Source: Adlercreutzia mucosicola DSM 19490 (GTDB lineage: Bacteria; Actinomycetota; Coriobacteriia; Coriobacteriales; Eggerthellaceae). Taken from it: a stretch of 64,000 bases of DNA. The stretch lies in NCBI RefSeq assembly GCF_000422625.1, contig NZ_AUGK01000005.1, positions 62,001 through 126,000 of the forward strand. The letters are read 5' to 3'. Every line of letters begins with the position of its first letter. Positions within the stretch are counted from its first letter, which is position 1. The position numbers and the translations under genes were made by a program. Under the pieces are notes generated by a model. It saw nothing but the letters and a program-made list of their open reading frames with translations. It did no database searches and was not told the DNA's origin. This document shows, one piece after another, positions 21,141 through 28,324 of the stretch.

Positions 21141-21950
21141 CTACTTCATCAACTTGCGAATGAGCTGCTCGTAGGCGGCCACAGCGGCCTGCAGATCGGC
21201 CTTGTGGTTGTCCCAGTACTCGTCCAGAGCCTGGCGCATCACTTCGGCGCGGGTGACCTTCATCACCTGGGCCAGCAGATCGGCGTGCTCGCGCTGCTCG
21301 GCGGTCATGGGCACCAGCACCTGGGCCGTCATGCGGGCGTTGGCCCCTTCGCCCTCCTCGGCCTCGTCGGCCGCCTCGACCTTCTTGCGGGGCTTGCGCG
21401 TCCGCGTCGCCTTGGAGCGCGACGCCGTCGTCGCCCCGCGCCCCGCGGCCCCCTCAGGAGCCTCGGCCGCGGGCGCCGTCCCCCTCGCTGCAGCATCCTG
21501 CGCCCCGCCCGCGCCGGCAGACTGCGAGAAGCCCAGCAGCTCCTCGACCGAGGGAGCAGCCGCCTCTTCACTCAAGAAATCGCGTGCGGTGCCCGTCGTG
21601 CCGTCGGAAGCAGCGCCCTTCGCCGAACGCGCCGAGCGCTTGGCCCGAGGTGCGTCCTTGGTCCCTGCCGATGCCGCGTCCGTCGCGCCGTCGGCGAGGG
21701 GCGACCCGTCGCCTGTCACGCGCGGCGCGGACGCTCCCGCGGCCGCGGCGCGAGAGCCAGCCGGCGCCTCTTCCGCCGCACCTGCGGCCGGAGCCCCAGC
21801 GACGCCCGCGCGAGCCACAGGAGCCCTGTCACCAGCCGCCTCGGCCTCTTCGCGGTCGGCCGTGCGCGATTCGACCTCCTGGGCGGCGCCGATGAAGGCC
21901 GCGGCGGCGCGGGCGGCATCCATCTGGGCGCGCAAATCCTTCTTAGCCAT
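21141..21950 (-). CDS. Putative ParA partner protein with C-terminal ribbon-helix-helix
   Basis: The ATG overlaps the last 8 nt of the ParA gene, so the two are translationally coupled. The 269-residue protein has a short helical N-terminus, a long low-complexity Ala/Gly/Pro/Asp/Arg linker (about 25-200), and a compact C-terminus: TAQVLVPMTAEQREHADLLA, then TRAEVMRQALDEYW and a basic end. That C-terminus reads as a ribbon-helix-helix DNA-binding fold. Such proteins serve as centromere-binding partners of ParA in plasmid-type partition systems. The role is inferred from the neighbour and the fold. It is not a classical ParB. Confidence 0.65.
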   Translation of the reverse strand: MAKKDLRAQMDAARAAAAFIGAAQEVESRTADREEAEAAGDRAPVARAGVAGAPAAGAAEEAPAGSRAAAAGASAPRVTGDGSPLADGATDAASAGTKDAPRAKRSARSAKGAASDGTTGTARDFLSEEAAAPSVEELLGFSQSAGAGGAQDAAARGTAPAAEAPEGAAGRGATTASRSKATRTRKPRKKVEAADEAEEGEGANARMTAQVLVPMTAEQREHADLLAQVMKVTRAEVMRQALDEYWDNHKADLQAAVAAYEQLIRKLMK

Positions 21951-22704
21951 GGATGTCCCCCATCAATTCCTCGATGAAGAAGCGGTAATCGTAGGCCACC
22001 TTGGCCGACGGCGCGTACTCGAAGATGGACTGCTTCACGGCCTGGGCCTCCTTGATGGCCGTGGCCTCGCGGATCCAGGCGCGGAACACCTTGGTGTTCA
22101 GCTCCGCGGCCATGGCCTCGGCGTCCTCGTGGATGATGCGCGACATGGAGGTGCGCGGATTGTAGCGCGTGAGCAAGATGCCGCCGATCTTCAGGTCGGG
22201 ATTGGTGTACTCGCGAATGGCCTCGATGGTGGCGGCCAGATCGGTCACGCCGTCGAGGGAATAGGTGTCGGCCTGAGCCGGGATGACCACCCAGTCCGCC
22301 GCCGTCAGCGCGTTCACCGTCAGCGTGCCCAACGCCGGCGGCGTGTCCAGGATGGCGAAGTCGTAGTCGTCGGCCACGGTGGACAGGGCCTTGCGCAGGC
22401 GGTAGTCCTTCCCCACGCTGGACATGAGGTCGTCGGCCTTGCCGTTCAGGCGGCTCGCAGGCACCACGTGGTAGCTGCCGATGCCCTGGGCGGCCTCGGC
22501 GATGGTCGCATCACCAGTGAGCACATCGAGCGACGACGCAACGCCGGAGGTAGCGGCCTTCAGCGTGGTGGACAGGTTCATCTGCGGGTCGAGGTCGATG
22601 TAGAGCACCCGGGCCCCGTCGGCAGCCAGCTTCCCGCCAATGGCCAAGTTGGTAGTGGTTTTCGCCACGCCGCCCTTCTGCGACGCCGCCGCAAGAGTAA
22701 TCAT
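21943..22704 (-). CDS. parA: ParA/Soj-family partition ATPase
   Basis: This 253-residue protein has a deviant Walker A motif KGGVAKTT (residues 10-17), the switch DLDPQMNLS, and DTPPALGTLTVNAL in Walker B position. These are hallmarks of ParA/MinD ATPases that move DNA cargo along the nucleoid. I chose ATG 22704 because GAGGAAG lies 5 nt upstream. An in-frame GTG 30 nt earlier (22734) has no good site. It is followed by an overlapping RHH-type gene, making a two-gene partition cassette. No rnpA, gidB or dnaA lies nearby, so this is probably not the housekeeping ParAB. It may derive from a plasmid or integrative element, although no integrase is seen here. Confidence 0.88.
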   Translation of the reverse strand: MITLAAASQKGGVAKTTTNLAIGGKLAADGARVLYIDLDPQMNLSTTLKAATSGVASSLDVLTGDATIAEAAQGIGSYHVVPASRLNGKADDLMSSVGKDYRLRKALSTVADDYDFAILDTPPALGTLTVNALTAADWVVIPAQADTYSLDGVTDLAATIEAIREYTNPDLKIGGILLTRYNPRTSMSRIIHEDAEAMAAELNTKVFRAWIREATAIKEAQAVKQSIFEYAPSAKVAYDYRFFIEELMGDIHG

Positions 22705-22740
22705 GGGCTTCCTCGTTTCGTCGTCCGTTTCCACCTGCGG

Positions 22741-22823
22741 TCATTGCGGCCGCAGACCGCTCTCCCCTGATTGGTAAGAAGCACTATAACATATAATGTT
22801 GTTGGGAATATAGGGTGTAACCA
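22741..22823 (-). promoter_or_regulatory. Promoter/operator region upstream of the par pair
   Basis: The gap between parA and mtnA is AT-rich and holds a palindrome (AACAT-ATA-ATGTT, 22786-22798). Minus-strand TTACAC and TTATAT boxes about 18 nt apart overlap it. Par operons are usually autoregulated through such sites, which may also act as the centromere. This assignment is an inference. Confidence 0.35.
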
Positions 22824-23903
22824 CTATTCCTTCGCAAAGGAGCCGATGTCGGCCGGACTGACCGCGCCGCGCTCGGTGACAACGGCCGTGATAAGCTCCG
22901 CCGGCGTGACGTCGAAAGCGGGATTGCGCACCGATACGCCGGACAGTGGCGCGGGGAGCACCTCAGAGGCGTCGCGCTCTTCAATGGGGATGGCCGTCCC
23001 GTCGGGCGTATCCAGATCCACCGTGCTTACGGGCGCTGCCACGTAGAAGGGAATGCCGAAGTGACGTGCCAGCACCGCCACGCCCAGGGTGCCGATCTTG
23101 TTGGCCGCATCCCCGTTGGCCGCAATGCGATCGGCTCCCACCACCACAGCGTCGATGAGGCCGGCGGCCATCATGGTAGCGGCCATGTTGTCGCAGATGA
23201 GCGTGGTGGGCACACCGGCCTGAGCCAGCTCCCACACCGTGAGGCGCGCACCCTGGCCCACGGGCCGCGTCTCGTCGGCGTACACGCGGGCCACCAGCCC
23301 CTCTTCTGCCGCGGCGTACACCACGCCCAAAGCCGTGCCGTAGAAGGCCGTGGCCAGGCTGCCGGCGTTGCAGTGGGTCAGCAGACCGAGAGGGCGACCC
23401 GCCGCGGCCGCCCGCGCGCGCAAGAGCGCCGCGCCGTGGGCACCGATGGCCCGGTTCGCCGCCTCGTCCTCGGCGATGAGGGCCTCGGTGAGCCCGTAGA
23501 GCGCCTCGGCGCACTCGTGAGTCGATCTCCCCGCCTCCAGCGCCCGAGCGGCCGTCTGAGTGGCTCTGCGCACGCCCCACGCCAGGTTCACCGCCGTTGG
23601 GCGCGCCTCGGCTACCCGAGCGGCCACCTTCCGCAGCCGCGCGGCGAACAGGGCCGCGCTCGAGCACTCCTCCGCCAGCGAGAAGGCCGCCAGCATCACC
23701 GCCGCGGCACCGGCGATGCCGATGGCCGGAGCACCCCGCACCGCCAGCGTCTTCACCGCGTCCACCACCGCGCGCCAGTCATCGGTGCGAATCCAAAGGA
23801 GCTCGCCAGGCAGCGCCCGCTGGTCGATCATCACGACCTGCGGCTTATCCCCCTCCCGCTCAACGTAGATGGTGCGGGGCAGGTTATCGAGATGCAACGT
23901 CAT
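22824..23903 (-). CDS. mtnA: S-methyl-5-thioribose-1-phosphate isomerase
   Basis: The enzyme converts methylthioribose-1-phosphate to methylthioribulose-1-phosphate in methionine salvage. The 359-residue length fits the family. Family signatures are present: VRGAPAIGIAGA near the N-terminus, THCNAGSLAT with the catalytic Cys178, and VVVGADRIAANGD with the catalytic Asp258, followed by NKIGT. I start at MTLHLDNL (23903), which has AAAGAG upstream. The longer frame to 24005 would run through promoter-like sequence and a toxin leader on the other strand. No other salvage gene is adjacent, so it probably works with unlinked genes or in alternative 5'-deoxynucleoside salvage. Confidence 0.93.
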   Translation of the reverse strand: MTLHLDNLPRTIYVEREGDKPQVVMIDQRALPGELLWIRTDDWRAVVDAVKTLAVRGAPAIGIAGAAAVMLAAFSLAEECSSAALFAARLRKVAARVAEARPTAVNLAWGVRRATQTAARALEAGRSTHECAEALYGLTEALIAEDEAANRAIGAHGAALLRARAAAAGRPLGLLTHCNAGSLATAFYGTALGVVYAAAEEGLVARVYADETRPVGQGARLTVWELAQAGVPTTLICDNMAATMMAAGLIDAVVVGADRIAANGDAANKIGTLGVAVLARHFGIPFYVAAPVSTVDLDTPDGTAIPIEERDASEVLPAPLSGVSVRNPAFDVTPAELITAVVTERGAVSPADIGSFAKE

Positions 23904-23935
23904 CGCAGACTCTTTCGAAAATAGTACTTTTGTTT

Positions 23936-23956
23936 GTATTATATCCATGGTATAGT
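23936..23956 (+). promoter_or_regulatory. Promoter region of the small toxin gene at 24008
   Basis: TATAGT (23951-23956) is followed by G and lies 17 nt after a TTTTGT-like box, or 15 nt after TTGTTT. A start near 23963 would place the 5' end at the segment ATGACAGGTGGA, which recurs in inverted form at 24180-24191. Confidence 0.45.
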
Positions 23957-24007
23957 GTAAGCATGACAGGTGGAGTGGTTGCCTCTTTCCTAGGAAGGAG
24001 CCCAACC

Positions 24008-24100
24008 ATGGTTACTACGCAGGAACTTCTCACGTTTTGCCTAGTTGTAATTGAGCTTATACGCTTGACCAGCGACCTTTTGGAGCGCAGACAAGAGTAG
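24008..24100 (+). CDS. Holin-like small toxin, 30 residues
   Basis: ATG 24008 has a strong ribosome-binding site AGGAAGGAG (23992-24000) 7 nt upstream. The peptide begins MVTTQELLTFCLVVIELIRL and ends in the charged tail LLERRQE. The MVTT-E-L start, the single short membrane helix and the charged tail match the putative holin-like (TxpA-type) toxins of Gram-positive type I toxin-antitoxin loci. The ORF is followed by a GC hairpin (24101-24136) and faces a near-consensus antisense promoter about 120 nt downstream. The family assignment rests on pattern and context. Confidence 0.65.
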   Translation: MVTTQELLTFCLVVIELIRLTSDLLERRQE

Positions 24101-24193
24101 AAGAGCCGCCCCGCCAACCGGCGGCACGGCCCCTCTTCACACAATGTGAAAATGAGAGGCAGCCGTCCCGTCCAAGGTGTCCACCTGTCATTT
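24095..24193 (-). ncRNA. Antisense RNA opposite the toxin 3' region (candidate antitoxin)
   Basis: The promoter is close to consensus: TTGACA (24221-24226), a 16-nt spacer and TATAAT (24199-24204), reading left toward the toxin. The RNA would begin near 24193 and run over the GC hairpin into the end of the toxin ORF. Its 5' end contains ATGACAGGTGGA (24191-24180), identical to the 5' leader of the toxin mRNA (23963-23974). The toxin leader can therefore pair with the toxin's own 3' region. The 3' end of the RNA is a guess. Confidence 0.6.
24101..24136. terminator. GC hairpin at the 3' end of the toxin gene
   Basis: GCCGcc-CGCC pairs with GGCG-GcaCGGC around an AACC loop, flanked by AAGA and TCTT. 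On the minus strand it is followed by TCTTCTACTC, so it could end the antisense RNA. On the plus strand it could protect or terminate the toxin mRNA. Confidence 0.45.
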
Positions 24194-24240
24194 GCCCCAT
24201 TATAGAATGCCGTCCCCCGTTGTCAAGACGGCCCCACGCA

Positions 24241-24320
24241 GCAAAGAAGCCTCGAGTGATAGCGCACTCGAGGCTCACAAACCCAACGGCACTGCCCGCT
24301 AGCAGCCGGGCCTCCGTTGG
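24241..24320 (-). ncRNA. Small RNA, copy 2 of the element at 21.03-21.10 kb
   Basis: The minus-strand promoter is TTGTGC (24349-24354), a 17-nt spacer and TAGAAT (24326-24331). The RNA contains the same CCAACGGAGGCCCGGC start and nested stem as copy 1, then a 10-bp terminator stem (24249-24258 with 24265-24274) ending in TTCTTTG. The plus strand could encode a peptide tail KEASSDSALEAH..NGTAR, similar to the end of the small peptide at 20916, so this copy may be the remnant of a second toxin gene. Confidence 0.6.
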
Positions 24321-24379
24321 CGCCTATTCTAACAAGTTCGGGCGTCCCGCACAAGAGCCGAGGACCCGCCCCACCAGGC

Positions 24380-24450
24380 CCGTAGGGGAGGCCTTTAGCC
24401 CGCCCGCGACTCACGGCGGCTCGCGGGAGGCCTAAAGGCCTCCCCTACGG
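24380..24450. repeat. Inverted copies of a dispersed intergenic palindrome
   Basis: CCGTAGGGGAGGCCTTTAG (24380-24399) and CTAAAGGCCTCCCCTACGG (24432-24450) form an inverted pair. Related units lie at 30057-30080, 51112-51139, 54777-54803 and 56394-56416, all between genes. Confidence 0.7.
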
Positions 24451-24480
24451 CCTCCTCCCCTATCTCTTCCCCTTCCACGC

Positions 24481-24513
24481 AAAAAGGCGCGGGAGGCCGA
24501 AGCCTCCCGCGCC
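24481..24513 (-). terminator. Rho-independent terminator of ppdK
   Basis: On the minus strand GGCGCGGGAGGC, a TTCG loop and GCCTCCCGCGCC form a perfect 12-bp stem followed by TTTTT, 23 nt after the ppdK stop. Confidence 0.9.
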
Positions 24514-24535
24514 CTTCTCGATGCGCGATCGCGCC

Positions 24536-27253
24536 CTAGCGCTGCTGGATGGCAGCCTGGGCGGCAGCCAGGCGGGCCACCGGCACGCGGTAGGGAGAGC
24601 AGCTCACGTAGTCCAGGCCGATGCGGTTGAACGTGTGGATGGACTCCGGATCGCCGCCGTGCTCGCCGCAGACGCCGCACACGATGTCCGGGTTGCCCTC
24701 GTGGCCCAACTCAACGCCCATCTCCACGAGCTTCGCCACACCGGGATCGATGGTGGCGAACGGGTTGTAGGGCAGCAGGTGCTCGGCCAAATACTGCGGC
24801 ACGAACTCGCCCTCCACGTCGTCGCGGCTGAAGCCGAAGGTGGTCTGGGTGAGGTCGTTGGTGCCGAAGGAGAAGAAGTCGGCCTCGGTGGCGATCTCGT
24901 TGGCGGTGACGGCCGCGCGCGGCAGCTCGATCATAGTGCCCACGGGGATGGACAGCTCCACACCCTCGGCCTCGGCGACCTCGGCGATGGTGGCCTCGGC
25001 CACGCCGCGCAGCTTCGCCAGCTCGGGCAGCACCGACACCAGCGGGATCATGATCTCCGGCTTCGGCGCGAAGCCCTCCTTCTGCAGGCGGGCGCAGGCG
25101 GTGGCGATGGCGCGCACCTGCATCACGGGCAGGATGGGGTACACGATGCCCAGACGGCAGCCGCGCATGCCGAGCATCGGGTTCTGCTCGGCGAAGCCGT
25201 CGATCTTCTCCAAAAGCGCGCGCTTCTCGGCGATGACGTCGGCCGAGGCGCCGGACACCTCCAGCTTGGCGATCTCCACGTCCAGCTCGCGCGGGCTCTC
25301 CAGGAACTCGTGCAGCGGCGGGTCCAGCAGGCGCACGATGACCGGCAGGCCGTCCATGGCCTTGAACATGCCGTAGAAGTCGCCCACCTGGGCCTCGTAG
25401 AGATCGGCCACGGCCTTCTCGCGGATGAGCTCATCGTCGTTCAGGATGAAGGTCTGGATGATCTGCTTGCGATCGCCCAGGAACATGTGCTCGGTACGGC
25501 ACAAACCGATGCCCTCGGCACCGAAGCCGCGGGACAGCTCGGCGTCCTCGGGATTGTCGGCGTTGGCGCGCACGCCCAGGGTGCGGAACTCGTCGGCCCA
25601 CTCCAGAATGGTGTCCAAATCGCCGGTCAGCTCGGGCAGCACCAGATCCACCGCGCCCAGCACCACGATACCGGTGGTGCCGTCGATGGAGATCATGTCG
25701 CCCTCGCGGATGACGATGTCAGTGCCGGCAATGGCCGCCTCCTTCTTGGCCGCGTCGATCTTCAGGGCCTCCACGCCGCAGACGCACGGCGCGCCCATGC
25801 CACGGGCGATAACGGCCGCGTGGGAGGTCTTCCCGCCATGGGAGGTGAGGATGCCCTCGGCGGCGATCATGCCGGCCAAATCGTCGGGGTTGGTCTCCCA
25901 GCGCACGAGCACGCACTTGCGGCCGGCCTCGGCGGCGGCCACGGCGTCGGCGGCGGAGAAGACGGCCTCGCCCACCGCGGCGCCCGGGGACGCGTTCAGG
26001 CCGCGGGCCACCACGTCGTAGGTGGCGTCCTTGTCGAACTGCGGATGCAGCAGCTGATCGAGCTGGTCGGGGGCCACGCGCATGACGGCCTCCTCCTTGG
26101 AGATGAGGCCCTCGCGCTCCATGGCGATGGCGATGCCCAACGCGGCCGCGGCGGTACGCTTGCCCGCGCGGGTCTGCAGCATCCAGAGCTTGCCCTGCTC
26201 GATGGTGAACTCAATGTCGCACATATCGCGGAAGTGGTTCTCCAGCACGCCGAAGATCTCCTCCAGCTGGGCGCCGGCCTCTTCCAGGCCCTCTACTTCC
26301 TTCAGCTCGGCGATGGGGCTCGTGTTGCGGATGCCGGCCACCACGTCCTCGCCCTGGGCGTTCACCAGGTAGTCGCCGTAGAACTCCTTGGCGCCGTTGG
26401 CGGGATTGCGGGTGAAGGCCACGCCGGTGGCAGAGGTGTTGCCCTTGTTGCCGAACACCATGGACTGCACGTTCACGGCCGTGCCCAGATCGTCGGCGAT
26501 CTTGTTGGTGGCGCGATAGAGCACCGCGCGGGGATTGTTCCAAGAACCGAACACGGCCTCGATGGCCAGCTGCAGCTGCACCATGGGATCCTGCGGGAAC
26601 TGCACGGCGCCGTCGACCACCAGCGTCGGGTAGGCCTCGGCGTCCACGTTCTCGGCGAAGATGGCCTTGAACTCGTCCACGAGCTCCTGCAGATCCTCAG
26701 CGGTCAGGTCGGTGTCGGAGGCCACGTTGCGGTCGTTCTTCATGGCCACGATGGCGTTCTCGAACAGGTCGCCGTCCAGGCCCATGACCACGTTGGAGAA
26801 CATCTGGATGAAGCGGCGGTAGGAGTCCCAGGCAAAGCGCGGGTTCTCGGTCTGCTTGATGAGGCCCTGGATGGAGGCGTCGTTCAGACCTAAGTTCAGC
26901 ACGGTGTCCATCATGCCCGGCATGGAGAAGGGGGCGCCGGAGCGGACGGACACGAGCAGCGGGTCTTCCGCATCGCCGAGGCGCTTGCCCATGCGCTCTT
27001 CCAAATCGGCGCGGTACTCGGCGATGGTGTCGAGGGCGCCTTCGGGCCACACGTTGTCGGCGTTGGCGTATTCCATGCAGGTCTGGCAGGTGATGGTGAA
27101 TCCCGGAGGCACCGGCAGACCGATGTTGGCCATCTCGGCGAGGTTGGCGCCCTTGCCGCCGAGGATCCACTTCATGTCGGTGTTGCCCTCGGTCACGTTG
27201 TTCCCGTTGGCGTCCTTGCCGAAGGCGTAGACGCGCTTCACTGCTTCTGTCAC
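24536..27253 (-). CDS. ppdK: Pyruvate, phosphate dikinase
   Basis: The enzyme interconverts pyruvate + ATP + Pi and PEP + AMP + PPi in central carbon metabolism. At 905 residues it is full length: ATP-grasp domain (about 1-340, KWILGGKGANLAEMA), phosphohistidine domain with GGKTSHAAVIARG around residues 473-485 (catalytic His478, regulatory Thr476), and a C-terminal PEP/pyruvate barrel ending with FGTNDLTQ and CGEHGGDP. The start is GTG 27253 with AAGGAG upstream. The next gene upstream encodes its regulatory protein, which acts on the Thr two residues before the catalytic His. A strong terminator follows the stop. Confidence 0.97.
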   Translation of the reverse strand: MTEAVKRVYAFGKDANGNNVTEGNTDMKWILGGKGANLAEMANIGLPVPPGFTITCQTCMEYANADNVWPEGALDTIAEYRADLEERMGKRLGDAEDPLLVSVRSGAPFSMPGMMDTVLNLGLNDASIQGLIKQTENPRFAWDSYRRFIQMFSNVVMGLDGDLFENAIVAMKNDRNVASDTDLTAEDLQELVDEFKAIFAENVDAEAYPTLVVDGAVQFPQDPMVQLQLAIEAVFGSWNNPRAVLYRATNKIADDLGTAVNVQSMVFGNKGNTSATGVAFTRNPANGAKEFYGDYLVNAQGEDVVAGIRNTSPIAELKEVEGLEEAGAQLEEIFGVLENHFRDMCDIEFTIEQGKLWMLQTRAGKRTAAAALGIAIAMEREGLISKEEAVMRVAPDQLDQLLHPQFDKDATYDVVARGLNASPGAAVGEAVFSAADAVAAAEAGRKCVLVRWETNPDDLAGMIAAEGILTSHGGKTSHAAVIARGMGAPCVCGVEALKIDAAKKEAAIAGTDIVIREGDMISIDGTTGIVVLGAVDLVLPELTGDLDTILEWADEFRTLGVRANADNPEDAELSRGFGAEGIGLCRTEHMFLGDRKQIIQTFILNDDELIREKAVADLYEAQVGDFYGMFKAMDGLPVIVRLLDPPLHEFLESPRELDVEIAKLEVSGASADVIAEKRALLEKIDGFAEQNPMLGMRGCRLGIVYPILPVMQVRAIATACARLQKEGFAPKPEIMIPLVSVLPELAKLRGVAEATIAEVAEAEGVELSIPVGTMIELPRAAVTANEIATEADFFSFGTNDLTQTTFGFSRDDVEGEFVPQYLAEHLLPYNPFATIDPGVAKLVEMGVELGHEGNPDIVCGVCGEHGGDPESIHTFNRIGLDYVSCSPYRVPVARLAAAQAAIQQR

Positions 27254-27385
27254 CTTACTTCTCCTTAAGAGCTGTGCACCGCGCGGTGCGATTGCCTTGT
27301 CCGCCCTGCCAGCACGAGCCGGAAGGCGCGCTCGCCACCAGGCGCGAAGCCCGGTTGCGCGCGAACGTTCCCTAGTATAAGGGAT

Positions 27386-28279
27386 TTAATCGATAATATC
27401 AGCGCTCGTCGGGTGGCTTCGCTCGTAGTAACGCAAAATCTCTTGAGCGGTCTCCTCCACGGCGCGCTGCTCGGTGTGGATGACGATGCAGCCGAGCCGC
27501 CGCATGAGCGCCCGGGATTTCTCCAGGTCCTCGTAGATGTAGGCGGGGTCGGCATAGCGCTGCGAGATGAGCCCCACGCGGCCCGACTTCTTCATGCGCC
27601 GCTGGCGGATGGGGCCGAGCACCTCGGGCGTGGTCATGAGGCCGAACAGGCGCGTGCGGTCCACGTCGAAGATCTGGGAGGGCGGCTCGGTGGCCGGGTC
27701 CAAAGGCACGTTGGCCACCTTGTAGCCCTGCTGGGACAGGTAGATGGACAGCGGCGTCTTCGAGGAGCGCGACACGCCCAGAAGCACGATGTCGGCCTTC
27801 GTGAGATCCTCGGGCGCTCGCCCGTCGTCGTGGGCGATGGTGAACTCCAGCGCGGCGATGCGGCGGAAGTAGTTCTGGTCCACCACGCGCAGGGCCCCCG
27901 GCTCGTTCACCGGCTCCATGCCGCTCATCTCGGCGATGGCATCCACGGCGCTCGTCATCACGTCCACGGCCAAGATGTTGGGGTGGCGCGCGGTGAAGGC
28001 CGCCAGCTCGCGGCGGATGCCCGCGTCCACGATGGTGTAGAACACGAGGATGCGATCGTCGCCCAAGGTCTGCTGATGGTAGCGCACGTGCTCGGTCAGG
28101 TAGTCGTGGACCTCCCGGTAGCTCTTCACCTTCGAGAACACTTCCAGGCGGGGGTTCGTGACGCCGAACTGCGCGGCGGCGGCCCGGGCCACCACCTGGG
28201 CGGTCTCGCCGATGGAATCGGAGACCACGTGGATAGTGGGGACCCGGGCCGCTCGCTCGTCGGGGGTATGGTTATGCAT
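27386..28279 (-). CDS. PPDK regulatory protein (bifunctional ADP-dependent kinase / Pi-dependent phosphorylase)
   Basis: This 297-residue protein belongs to the DUF299/PSRP family, which reversibly phosphorylates pyruvate phosphate dikinase (or PEP synthase) on an active-site Thr. It has HVVSDSIGETA (residues 17-27) and a P-loop GVSRSSKTP (168-176), both typical of the family. Its position directly upstream of ppdK on the same strand (132-nt gap) supports PPDK as target. Together the two genes allow switching between glycolytic and gluconeogenic use of PEP. The ATG at 28279 has a modest TAAGG site. Confidence 0.93.
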   Translation of the reverse strand: MHNHTPDERAARVPTIHVVSDSIGETAQVVARAAAAQFGVTNPRLEVFSKVKSYREVHDYLTEHVRYHQQTLGDDRILVFYTIVDAGIRRELAAFTARHPNILAVDVMTSAVDAIAEMSGMEPVNEPGALRVVDQNYFRRIAALEFTIAHDDGRAPEDLTKADIVLLGVSRSSKTPLSIYLSQQGYKVANVPLDPATEPPSQIFDVDRTRLFGLMTTPEVLGPIRQRRMKKSGRVGLISQRYADPAYIYEDLEKSRALMRRLGCIVIHTEQRAVEETAQEILRYYERSHPTSADIID

Positions 28280-28324
28280 AGTTGGCCGCCTTATCGGAAT
28301 GGTCGCGATAGCGCAGCCGCCGGC

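Noticed and set aside
21202-22770. 522-codon plus-strand frame over the par pair
   Set aside because: It is antisense to parA and its partner, which have clear motifs, coupled starts and good ribosome-binding sites.
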